NCBI RefSeq assembly: GCF_013177455.1
Contig: NZ_CP053660.1
Span: 1,364,001 to 1,428,000, forward strand
Direction: 5' to 3'
DNA length: 64,000 bases
From: Nocardioides marmotae
Lineage (GTDB): Bacteria; Actinomycetota; Actinomycetes; Propionibacteriales; Nocardioidaceae
This document shows positions 12,233 through 21,442 of the stretch, piece by piece. The translations under genes and the position numbers were made by a program. The notes under the pieces were generated by a model that searched no databases, had not been told where the DNA came from, and saw only the letters and a list, made by a program, of their open reading frames with translations. The stretch's first letter is position 1. The number at the start of each line of letters is the position of its first letter.

Positions 12233-12276
12233 GCAGCCGGAAGATTCATCGGCCGGCCGATGAATCTTCCGGCTGC
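12233..12276. repeat. 44-bp perfect palindrome after gatB (family A element)
   Basis: Two 22-base arms meet without a spacer. The left arm runs GCAGCCGGAAGATTCATCGG plus CC and the right arm is its exact reverse complement. It starts 6 bp after gatB. The core ATTCATCGGCC/GGCCGATGAAT recurs near 31134, so this is a repeat family and not only a terminator. No U-tract follows. Confidence 0.9.
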
Positions 12277-12379
12277 GGCGCGCGCCCGGGCCCCACCGGC
12301 CCCACCGGACCGGTGAATCGGTGTCCCCGGGCGTGTGACACATGGGACGGATGTGACGGCGGCGTACCCTGTGCATTCG

Positions 12380-12420
12380 CGGTCTTGGGGGACCGCGGCG
12401 TGCACGGTCTTGGGGGACCG
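12380..12420 (+). promoter_or_regulatory. Two identical short hairpins in the 5' UTR of the first PLD-like gene
   Basis: The 16-mer CGGTCTTGGGGGACCG occurs at 12380-12395 and again at 12405-12420. Each can fold as CGGTC/GACCG around a TTGGGG loop. A TACCCT -10-like box at 12365-12370 would place both in the leader RNA, ahead of the AGGAG at 12439 and the GTG start at 12448. The spacing is 25 bp. Function is unknown. Confidence 0.5.
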
Positions 12421-12447
12421 TGGCGTTCTGCTGCCGTCAGGAGTCTT

Positions 12448-13842
12448 GTGTCCGTCCGCCGTACCGGGGGTCTGCTCGCGCTGAGCACGGTCCTCGCCCT
12501 GGTCCTCACGCTGACCATCACCCTCGTCGGGACGGTGTCGCTGGGGGCGGCGCCCGCCCAGGCCGCGCCAGCCGCAGCGCCAGCGTCTGCGGGGGTGGCG
12601 ACCGCGCCGCTCACGCCGGCGCACGCGCTGGAGCCGCAGGCGCGGCGGGGCCGCAAGGCGTGGAAGCCGCGGGCCGGGGTCGTCTTCAACAACCCGCTCG
12701 GTGACCGGCAGCAGCGACGGCGCATCGTGCGTCAGGTCATCCGGGCGATCGACCACACCCCGCCGCGCGCGGAGATCCGGATCGCGAGCTGGAACGTCCG
12801 CAACGCCGGCATCACCCGCGCCCTGGCCTCGGCCCACCGGCGCGGGGTCTCGGTGCGCCTGATCATGTCGCGCGGCAACCTGGGCAAGAAGGGCGACCCG
12901 AACCCGGGCGTGCGCCACCTGGTGCGCGAGCTGTCGGGCCACGGCAACAAGGCCCGCCGGCCGCTGCGGCGCAGCCACGTGAAGTCGTGCGTGAGCTCCT
13001 GCCGCGGCACCACCGGCATCTCCCACTCCAAGTTCTTCCTCTTCAGCCGCACCGGCGCCGCGCGCTGGGTGGTGATGAACGGCTCGTTCAACGCCACCGA
13101 CCTGGCCTCGAGCAACCAGTGGAACGACATGTACGTCGTGCGCGGCAAGCCGAAGGCCTACCGGGCCTTCCGCACGACCTTCGCCGAGATGTGGCGCGAC
13201 AAGCCGGTCCGCAAGGCCTACACCCGCACCCGGATCGGCCCGGTGACCGCGTTCTTCTACCCCTACGCCGGCCCCCGGGCCAAGCGCCTGGACCCGGCGC
13301 TGAGCGAGCTCAAGGCGGTCCGGTGCCGTGGCGCCCGCAACACCGCCGACGGCCGCACCCGGGTGCGGATCGCGATGACCAGCTGGTTCGGCGAGCGCGG
13401 CACCCGGCTGGCCTGGCGGGTGCGCCGGATGCAGAACAACGGCTGCGACGTGAAGATCGTCTACGCCGTCATGGGCAACGAGGTGCTGCGCATCCTGCGC
13501 CGCGAGGGCCGCCGGCCCGTGCGGATGGAGCAGATCGTCCAGGACTTCGACAACGACGGCGTCTACGACCGCTACCTGCACACCAAGGTGCTGACGATCA
13601 AGGGCCGCTACCGCGACAGCCGCCGCGCGACGGTCGTGGTCAACGGCTCCGCGAACTGGTCGCCCGCGGTCCTCAACAGCGACGAGGCGGTGCTCCGGAT
13701 CCGGCGCGCGCCCGTGCTCAAGGCCTACAACCGGTGGATCGACAAGCTCTACCGCAACCCGCCGGACCCCGGCCTCCTCGGCCGCCTGCTCGGGCGCCGG
13801 CTCGGCGTGATCGACCCCTACGCCAAGATCGAGGTCGACTGA
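12448..13842 (+). CDS. Secreted phospholipase-D-like (HKD) protein, copy 1
   Basis: 464 aa from GTG 12448, preceded by AGGAG. Residues 1-40 form a signal peptide (hydrophobic LSTVLALVLTLTITLVG, then APAQAAP). Two PLD half-sites follow: HSKFFLFS with NGSFNAT, and HTKVLTIK with NGSANWS. The catalytic His and Lys and the GSxN are present, but the Asp of HxKxxxxD is replaced in both. An acidic loop, DFDNDGVYD, resembling a Ca-binding turn, sits just before the second His. Four Cys, including CVSSC, are shared with the neighbour and suggest disulfides. The likely role is an exported phosphodiesterase on lipids or nucleic acids. The substrate is unknown. A longer upstream reading frame inside gatB is a shadow. 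Confidence 0.88.
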   Translation: MSVRRTGGLLALSTVLALVLTLTITLVGTVSLGAAPAQAAPAAAPASAGVATAPLTPAHALEPQARRGRKAWKPRAGVVFNNPLGDRQQRRRIVRQVIRAIDHTPPRAEIRIASWNVRNAGITRALASAHRRGVSVRLIMSRGNLGKKGDPNPGVRHLVRELSGHGNKARRPLRRSHVKSCVSSCRGTTGISHSKFFLFSRTGAARWVVMNGSFNATDLASSNQWNDMYVVRGKPKAYRAFRTTFAEMWRDKPVRKAYTRTRIGPVTAFFYPYAGPRAKRLDPALSELKAVRCRGARNTADGRTRVRIAMTSWFGERGTRLAWRVRRMQNNGCDVKIVYAVMGNEVLRILRREGRRPVRMEQIVQDFDNDGVYDRYLHTKVLTIKGRYRDSRRATVVVNGSANWSPAVLNSDEAVLRIRRAPVLKAYNRWIDKLYRNPPDPGLLGRLLGRRLGVIDPYAKIEVD

Positions 13843-14200
13843 CGGCGCCGGCCACCCGGCTGCGCCGGGAGCCGCGCTGAGAGTCCGGTCACGCCGATGG
13901 TGGGCCGGCAGCGAGCCGCCCGCCGTCTGCTTGCCGAGCTGCTAGCGCCGCCCCCGGCCCCCCGTCGTACGCCGCGTGGGCAACGGGCCGAGGACCGCTT
14001 GCCCGGCTAGCGACCGCGGGGGTCCACGGCCCCGCGAGCGGCCGGTCGGGACGGGGCCGGTCGGGGTGGCGGGCGTCTCGTTCCCGGGGCTCGACGACGG
14101 GCCGAGCCCCTCCCGGTCCGCGATCGGCGCGTTCCTGGTTGTTACCGTCGATGAGCAGCTGTCCCCCAACGACCGAGCCGATTCCCGGGGTGCCTCGTCG
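13843..14200. other. Non-coding gap between the two PLD-like genes
   Basis: No convincing gene is seen in these 358 bp. A TTACCG box near 14142 is a plausible -10 for the second gene. The open frame that continues upstream of 14201 has no ribosome-binding site and no signal-peptide logic, so I treat it as leader. Confidence 0.5.
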
Positions 14201-15541
14201 ATGATCAACCGCTTGCCCTTCCCCCATGCCCGCCTCGCGGCGGCCACCGTGCTGGTGGCCGTGCTGGCCCTGCTGGCCGGACCCCTGAGCGTGCCGGCGG
14301 AGGCCGCGCGCTACACCCCGCCCGCCGGGGTGCGCACCAACGACCCCCTCGGTGACCGGCCCGCGCGCCGCGCCGTGATCGGGCACGTGATCCGCTCGAT
14401 CGACGCCGTGCCGCGCAAGGGCCAGATCCGGATCGCGAGCTGGAACATCCGCAGCGACGACATCGTCGACGCCCTGATCCGCGCCCACAGCAAGCGCAAG
14501 GTCGGCGTCAAGGTGGTCATGGACCGCCTCAACGCCAACCCCGACAACCCCAACCGCGGCGTCGACCGCCTCCAGCGGGCGCTGAAGAAGGGCAACGCCT
14601 CGCGCAAGCCCTACCTGCGCAGCGGCCTGCGCAAGTGCGTGAGCGCCTGCCGCGGCCCGGGCGGCATCGCCCACTCGAAGTTCTTCCTGTTCAGCCAGGC
14701 CGGCAAGGCGCGCTGGGTGGTCATGAACGGCTCGTTCAACGCCACCGACCTCGCGGCGTACGGCCAGTGGAACGACATGTACACCGTTGTCGGGCGCAAG
14801 GCCGTCTACCAGGAGATGCGCACGGTCTTCGCCCAGATGTGGAAGGACAAGAACGTCAAGCAGGGCTACCGCCACCGCTCCTTCGCCAAGGGCCTGGAGA
14901 CGATGGTCTACCCCTGGCGGGGCAAGGGCACCAAGGGTGACCCGGTCCTGCGCGAGATGTCGAAGATCTCCTGCAAGGGAGCGCGCAACACCGCCAACGG
15001 CCGGACCAAGATCCGGATCTCCATGACCTCCTGGCACGGTGAGCGCGGCAAGAAGATCGCCTGGGCCGTGCGCCGCAAGCAGAACTCCGGCTGCAACGTG
15101 AAGATCGTGTACGCCGTCGCCGGCAACGAGGTGCTCCGCATCCTGCGTCGCGAGGGCCCCCAGCCGGTGCCGCTGCGCCAGATCACCCAGGACTTCAACG
15201 GCGACGGCGTCTACGACCGCTACCTGCACACCAAGGTGCTCACCGTGCGCGGCCACCACGGCAACGACCGGTCGGCGACGATGACCCTCAACGGCTCGGC
15301 GAACTGGTCGCCCGCGGCGCTCCCGAGCGACGAGGTGCTGATCCGGCTCCAGGGCAAGGGCCCGCTCCAGCGCTACAACGCCTTCGTCGAGCGGCTGTTC
15401 AACAACCCGCCGCCGCGCAGCCGGGTCGCCGCCAAGGGCTCGACCGGCCGGGAGGGCACGCCGGTGGAGCTGCCCGAGCACCTGCCGCTCGGCTCGCGGG
15501 TCAACGGGATCGACCCGTACGCGCTCCTGCAGGAGGGCTGA
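14201..15541 (+). CDS. Secreted phospholipase-D-like (HKD) protein, copy 2
   Basis: 446 aa with a classic signal peptide (basic MINRLPFPHAR, then a hydrophobic core and VPAEA). It is a tandem paralogue of the gene at 12448. Nearly collinear blocks include the NDPLGDR region, RIASWN, the CVSAC pair, HSKFFLFS/NGSFNATDL, VKIVYAV.GNEVLRILRREG and DGVYDRYLHTKVLT/NGSANWSPA. Both HxK and GSxN motifs are kept and both HKD aspartates are missing, as in copy 1. The loop DFNGDGVYD precedes the second His. It has its own probable promoter. The pair arose by duplication and has since diverged in the N-terminal 60 residues and the C-terminal tail. Confidence 0.88.
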   Translation: MINRLPFPHARLAAATVLVAVLALLAGPLSVPAEAARYTPPAGVRTNDPLGDRPARRAVIGHVIRSIDAVPRKGQIRIASWNIRSDDIVDALIRAHSKRKVGVKVVMDRLNANPDNPNRGVDRLQRALKKGNASRKPYLRSGLRKCVSACRGPGGIAHSKFFLFSQAGKARWVVMNGSFNATDLAAYGQWNDMYTVVGRKAVYQEMRTVFAQMWKDKNVKQGYRHRSFAKGLETMVYPWRGKGTKGDPVLREMSKISCKGARNTANGRTKIRISMTSWHGERGKKIAWAVRRKQNSGCNVKIVYAVAGNEVLRILRREGPQPVPLRQITQDFNGDGVYDRYLHTKVLTVRGHHGNDRSATMTLNGSANWSPAALPSDEVLIRLQGKGPLQRYNAFVERLFNNPPPRSRVAAKGSTGREGTPVELPEHLPLGSRVNGIDPYALLQEG

Positions 15542-15589
15542 GGGACACCTCACCCTCCTGCGGGGCGCCGGGCGGCCGCGCGGTCCAGT

Positions 15590-15735
15590 ACGCTGCCCGG
15601 CGACAACCACATACCGTCCGCATCCAGGGGAAGCCGGTCCGAGTCCGGCGCTGACCCGCAACCGTAGGCCGATGGTCCCGAGCACCACCCAGCAGCACCC
15701 GGGACCACACGGCGAGCCGGAGCACCTGCTGCGTG
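15590..15735 (+). ncRNA. Cobalamin (B12) riboswitch
   Basis: The conserved B12 box is clear at about 15633-15665: GCCGGTCCGAGTCCGGCGC followed by TGACCCGCAACCGT. The 3' closing segment GCGAGCCGGAGCACCTGC (about 15713-15730) matches the usual end of the aptamer. The element stands in front of a five-gene operon for vitamin uptake and should shut it off when adenosyl- or methylcobalamin is plentiful. The outer boundaries are approximate. Confidence 0.92.
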
Positions 15736-15798
15736 ACGCCTGATCACACGCTGTCGAGGAACGCAGCGGGTGGCCACGCCGGGACCCCGGCCGTCGCC

Positions 15799-15817
15799 TC
15801 CCGCTGTCGCAGCGGGA
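15799..15817 (+). promoter_or_regulatory. Hairpin next to the ribosome-binding site (riboswitch expression platform)
   Basis: TCCCGCTG and CAGCGGGA pair around a TCG loop. The 3' arm runs directly into the GGGAAGGAAA ribosome-binding site of the gene at 15826, so folding could limit ribosome access. This suggests translational control by the riboswitch. No U-tract terminator is seen. Confidence 0.6.
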
Positions 15818-15825
15818 AGGAAACC

Positions 15826-16956
15826 ATGCGCAACGCCGCTCGCCTGCTCGCCGGAGGGATGGCCGCCACCGTGCTGTCCGCCGGTCTCGTCGCAGCCCCC
15901 GCCGGGGCCGCCACGACCACCACGCCGAAGAACGCCGGGAAGAACGCCGCGAAGACCGCTCCGAAGAATGCTGCCGCTCGGTGGCTGACCGGTCAGCTCA
16001 CCGACGGGCTGGTCCACAACGACCACTACGGCGTCGACGACTACGGCCTGACCGCCGACGTCGCGCTCGCCCTGGACGGCGTCGGCGGCCGGGCCGCGCA
16101 GGCCAAGGCGGTCCGCAAGGCGCTCGCGCCGCACGTCGACAGCTGGACCACGGGGGTCGACTACGGCTCCGACGACGTGTACGCCGGCTCGGTCGCCAAG
16201 GCGGCCGTGGTGGCGCAGCGCACCGGCGGCGACGCCCGCCGCTTCGGCGGCGTCGACCTGGTCGAGCGCCTCGAGGGCCGCGTCCTGACCTCCGGCGCCG
16301 CCCGGGGCCGGATCCAGGACCAGGGCTCGGCCGACTACGCCAACACGCTCGGCCAGGCGTTCGCCGCCGAGGCCCTCTCGGTGGCCGGGTCGAAGCGGGC
16401 GGCCGCGGCCGTGCGCTTCCTCCTCGCCCAGCAGTGCGGCGCCGGCTACTTCCGGGTGACCCTGGACCCCGCCGATGCCAGCACCCAGACCTGCGCCGAG
16501 GCGCGACGCGCGCAGGCGAAGCCGAGCGTCGACGCCACCGCGGCCGCGGTGCTGAGCCTGCGCGAGGTCCCCCAGCAGACGGCGAAGGTGCGCCGCGCGA
16601 TCAAGGCCGCGCTGGCCTGGCTCGCCAAGCGCGCCCAGCGCGATGGTCTGTACGCCAGCGAGGGCCAGCGCACCGGCGGCGACCCGAACGCGAACAGCAC
16701 CGGCCTGGCCGCGTGGGCGCTCGGCGACGCCGGCCGCTGCGGCGCGGCCCGCACCGCCGCCCGCGGGGTCGCGAAGCTGCAGCTCAGCGGCTCCTACGGC
16801 GGCACGCCGCTGGCGGGGGAGAAGGGCGCGATCCCCTTCGACCGGGCCGCCAAGTTGGCCGGCCGCGATGGCATCGCGGTCGCCGAGCGCGACCAGTGGC
16901 GCCGGGCGACCGCGCAGAGCACGCCGGGCCTCGCCTACGTCGCCGGCTGCCGCTGA
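15826..16956 (+). CDS. Secreted alpha/alpha-barrel protein, intrinsic-factor/transcobalamin-like, B12-regulated
   Basis: 376 aa. A signal peptide (about 1-28, ending PAGAA) is followed by a Lys/Ala/Thr linker and then a barrel of paired helices. The repeating helix starts are DDYGLTADVALAL, ADYANTLGQAFAAEAL, PSVDATAAAVLSL and NANSTGLAAWALG. This is the pattern of the prenyltransferase-like alpha6/alpha6 toroid, the same fold as the cobalamin-binding alpha domain of intrinsic factor. Three or four Cys may form disulfides. It is the first gene behind a B12 riboswitch and overlaps a DUF4430-like gene, so a role in capturing extracellular cobalamin or a precursor is inferred. Binding itself is not shown by the sequence. 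RBS GGAAGGAAA supports the ATG at 15826 over 15733. Confidence 0.82.
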   Translation: MRNAARLLAGGMAATVLSAGLVAAPAGAATTTTPKNAGKNAAKTAPKNAAARWLTGQLTDGLVHNDHYGVDDYGLTADVALALDGVGGRAAQAKAVRKALAPHVDSWTTGVDYGSDDVYAGSVAKAAVVAQRTGGDARRFGGVDLVERLEGRVLTSGAARGRIQDQGSADYANTLGQAFAAEALSVAGSKRAAAAVRFLLAQQCGAGYFRVTLDPADASTQTCAEARRAQAKPSVDATAAAVLSLREVPQQTAKVRRAIKAALAWLAKRAQRDGLYASEGQRTGGDPNANSTGLAAWALGDAGRCGAARTAARGVAKLQLSGSYGGTPLAGEKGAIPFDRAAKLAGRDGIAVAERDQWRRATAQSTPGLAYVAGCR

Positions 16957-17894
16957 TGGTCGCGCCGGTGCTGCCGCCGAAGCTGCGCGGCCTCCTCACC
17001 CGCCTCGCCGCCGCGACCGTCCTGGTCGCGGCGGTGGGCGCCGTCGTCGACCCGGCGCCCGCGCAGGCAGCCGCCTGCTCGAGCGCCAGCGGCGTGACGG
17101 CCGTCGTCGACCACAACGAGCTCGGCGGCGGCGTCCAGCAGGTGTGCGTGACCGGCGGGGGCGGTGACACCGCGGCCGCGGTCTTCGCCGCCGCCGGCTT
17201 CCCGCTGACCTACGCCCAGCGCCAGCCCGGCTTCGTCTGTCGCGTCGGGGGCCTGCCCGCGGACGACCCGTGCGTGAACACCTCGCCCACCGACGCCTAC
17301 TGGGCGCTCTACTGGTCCGACGGCACGAACGGGTCGTGGGCCTACTCCTCGGCGGGTGCGGGGAGCCTGACCGTGCCCGACGGCGCGTACGTCGCGTTCT
17401 CCTGGCAGGGCTCGACCACCAAGAGCCCGCCGAGCGCCACGCCCACGCCGCACCGGGCCCCCGCGGCCTCGCCGAGCCCCCAGCCGGCGCCCTCGGCCCA
17501 GCCGACCCGCGCCCCGGGCGCCGGGCCCACCCGTGGCCCGTCGACCGCGCCCGCGGGCAGCGACCCCGCTGAGCCCACGGCCTCCGCGCCGGGCGCTGGT
17601 GCGTCCGGCCCGGCCGAGGCGTCGGCGAGCGCGGGGCGCCGGGGGGACGGCCCGGGTGACAAGCAGGGCAAGCGCGGGGACGGTCGGCGCGGCGCCGACG
17701 CCTCGGCCTCGCCCAGCCCGTCGGAGGCCGGCGCGACGACGTACCCCGCCGACGCGGAGGAGACCGCCCCCACCGCCGCGGAGCCCGGCGACAACGGGCT
17801 GCCCGCGTGGGTGCCGCTCGTCTTCGTCGTGCTGCTGCTCGGCGCGGTCGCGCTGATCGTGGTGCGTCGCCGCGGTGCGACCGGGAGGCCGTGA
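16956..17894 (+). CDS. Membrane-anchored DUF4430-like (transcobalamin beta-domain-like) surface protein
   Basis: 312 aa. It has a signal peptide (about 1-38), then a compact beta domain at about 40-150 with paired Cys. Features typical of the DUF4430 fold are YWALYWSDGTNGSWAYSSAG and DGAYVAFSW. A Pro/Ala/Ser/Thr-rich spacer (about 152-275) follows, then one C-terminal transmembrane helix (WVPLVFVVLLLGAVALIVV) and RRRG. There is no LPxTG, so it is held by the membrane helix. The start overlaps the previous stop by one base (TGATG). In human intrinsic factor and transcobalamin this beta domain closes over cobalamin bound to the alpha barrel. Here the two domains are separate adjacent genes. The function as a docking or lid subunit for the ECF importer is inferred. 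Confidence 0.8.
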   Translation: MVAPVLPPKLRGLLTRLAAATVLVAAVGAVVDPAPAQAAACSSASGVTAVVDHNELGGGVQQVCVTGGGGDTAAAVFAAAGFPLTYAQRQPGFVCRVGGLPADDPCVNTSPTDAYWALYWSDGTNGSWAYSSAGAGSLTVPDGAYVAFSWQGSTTKSPPSATPTPHRAPAASPSPQPAPSAQPTRAPGAGPTRGPSTAPAGSDPAEPTASAPGAGASGPAEASASAGRRGDGPGDKQGKRGDGRRGADASASPSPSEAGATTYPADAEETAPTAAEPGDNGLPAWVPLVFVVLLLGAVALIVVRRRGATGRP

Positions 17895-17901
17895 GCGCGC
17901 G

Positions 17902-19040
17902 ATGACAGCGAGGACGGTGCCGGCGACCGGGTCGGGTGGTGGGGTGCAGGGCGTGCGGGCTCGGGCCCGCGCGGCCCGGCTGCCGCGCGACCTGCACCCG
18001 GTCGCCTGGTACGCCTGGGCGATCGGCCTGGCGACCGCCGCGTCCTCGACGACCAACCCGCTCGTGCTAGGCCTGCTGCTCGCGGTGGCCACGCTGGTGG
18101 TCGTCGCCCGCCGCTCCGACCAGCCGTGGGCGGCGTCGTTCCGCCTCTACCTCTGGCTGGCGCTGTTCGTGCTGGTGCTGCGCGTCGTCTTCCGCATCGT
18201 CTTCGGCGGCAGCTACCCCGGCACCGTCCTGCTCGACCTGCCCGAGATCCCGCTGCCGGACTGGGTGCTCGGCGTCCGGCTGCTCGGCCCGCTCACCCAG
18301 GAGGGCCTGTTGAGCGGGGTGTACGACGGCCTCCGGCTCGCCACGATCATCGTCTGCATCGGCGCCGCCAACGCGCTGGCGAACCCCAAGCGGCTGCTGC
18401 GCTCGGTGCCGCCGGCGCTGCACGAGGTCGGCACGGCGCTCGTCGTCGCGGTGACCGTGCTGCCCCAGCTGGCCGACAGCGTGCGCCGGGTGCGGGCCGC
18501 CCAGCAGCTGCGGGCGGGGGAGGAGCGGCGGGTCCGCGGGCTGCGCCGCGTGCTCGTGCCGGTGCTGGAGGACGCCCTGGAGCGGTCGCTGGCGCTCGCG
18601 GCCGGCATGGACGCCCGCGGCTACGGCCGGGCGCCCGGCCAGACCCGCCGTGAGCGGTGGACGACCGGGGCGCTGCTGCTCGTCGGTCTCGGCGGCATCT
18701 GCGTCGGGGTCTACGGCGTGCTCGACCAGACCGCCCCGCGCGTCCTCGCCGCCCCGATGCTCGTCCTCGGCGTGGTCGTGGCCGTCGCCGGGCTGGTGAG
18801 CGCCGGGCGTCGGGTGGACCGCACCCGCTACCGCGCCGACCGCTGGCGGTGGCCCGAGCTGGTCGTCGTCGCGAGCGGCGTCGTGGTCGGCGTCGTGGGG
18901 GTCTGGGCCGCCCGGAACCAGGTCCCGATCGCCTACCCCGACCTCACCCGGGTCCCCGAGATCAGCCTCGCCCTGCTCCTGGGCGTGCTGGTCGGCGCGC
19001 TCGCGGCCGTCGTCGCGCCCGAGCCGAGGACGGTGGCGGC

Positions 19041-19044
<4 letters not shown>
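17902..19044 (+). CDS. ECF transporter T component (EcfT/CbiQ family), cobalamin-type
   Basis: 380 aa integral membrane protein. The EcfT coupling helices carry the signature AAGMDARGYGR near residue 235, and the nearby basic segment RRVRGLRRV also fits. It has extra hydrophobic segments at the C-terminus (about 255-375) not found in minimal EcfT proteins of about 260 aa. It lies 7 bp after the DUF4430 gene and overlaps the ATPase gene by 4 bp (GTGA), inside the riboswitch operon. It transmits ATP hydrolysis to the S component. CbrV-like cobalamin systems have this arrangement. Confidence 0.88.
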
Positions 19045-20605
<1,561 letters not shown>

Positions 20606-20609
<4 letters not shown>

Positions 20610-21442
20610 CGCCGGCGGTGCGGGTCTCGCGCCGCTCGGCCCTCGTGCTGGCCGTGGCGTCGCTGGCCGGGCTGATGATGCTGTGCTGGCCGCTGCTGCT
20701 CCAGGCGCCGGCCGACGCCCGGGTCGACCCGCCGTTCCTGTTCCTGGCGCTGCTCCCGGTGATCGTCGCGGTGGTGCTCGCCGAGCTCACCGAGGGCGGC
20801 CTCGACGCCCGCGTGCTCGCCGTGCTGGGGGTGCTCACCGCGGTGCAGGCGGTGCTGCGGGCGGTCTCGGCGGGGACGGCCGGCGTGGAGCTGGTCTTCT
20901 TCATGCTGGTGCTCGCGGGGCGGGTCTTCGGGCCGGGGTTCGGGTTCGTGGTGGGGTGCACCTCGCTGTTCGTCTCCGCGCTGATGACCGCCGGTGTCGG
21001 GCCGTGGCTGCCGTTCCAGATGATGTGCTCGGCCTGGATCGGGATGGGGGCGGGCCTGCTCCCGCGGCGGGTGCGCGGCCGCGCGGAGATCGCGATGCTG
21101 GCGGCGTACGGCGTCGTGGCGGCGTACCTCTTCGGTGCGCTGATGAACCTCTCGTCGTGGCCGTTCCTGCTGGGTGTGCAGGTGCCCGGCCACGAGGGCT
21201 CGCTGGCGTTCGTGCCGGGGGCCTCGCTGGCCGACAACCTCGCGACGTTCCTGCGCTACACGCTCATCACGTCCACCGGCAGCTTCGACACCATCCGCGC
21301 GGTCACCAACGTCGTCGCGATCGTGCTGCTCGGGCCGGCGGTGCTCACCACCCTGCGCCGCGCCGCCCGTCGCGCGACGGTGACCGGCACGGTGACCGGC
21401 ACCGTGACCGACACGGGCGCGCCGGACCGGGTCAGGGCCTGA
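20606..21442 (+). CDS. ECF transporter substrate-binding S component, probably for cobalamin or a corrinoid
   Basis: 278 aa with about six hydrophobic helices, the size of the larger S components (CbrT-like). Helices include ALVLAVASLAGLMMLCWPLLL and FGFVVGCTSLFVSALMTAGVGPWLPFQM; the G-x-x-x-G-P-W-L-P-F-Q segment is typical of this S-component group. Substrate is inferred from the riboswitch, not from binding residues. The C-terminal tail is encoded by a 12-bp tandem repeat (about 21378-21413), giving TVTGTVTGTVTDTG. The last 11 bp overlap the tail of a convergent gene on the minus strand. Confidence 0.85.

Noticed and set aside
12233..12276. Simple intrinsic terminator of gatB
   Set aside because: There is no T-tract and the core recurs 19 kb away, so it is listed as a repeat. 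It may still act as a terminator.
10864..12447. Long upstream frame fused to the first PLD-like gene
   Set aside because: It lies in the wrong frame inside gatB. The signal peptide and ribosome-binding site at 12448 define the start.
16956..17894. Sortase-anchored LPxTG protein
   Set aside because: The C-terminal helix is present but no LPxTG-like motif precedes it. It is called membrane-anchored.
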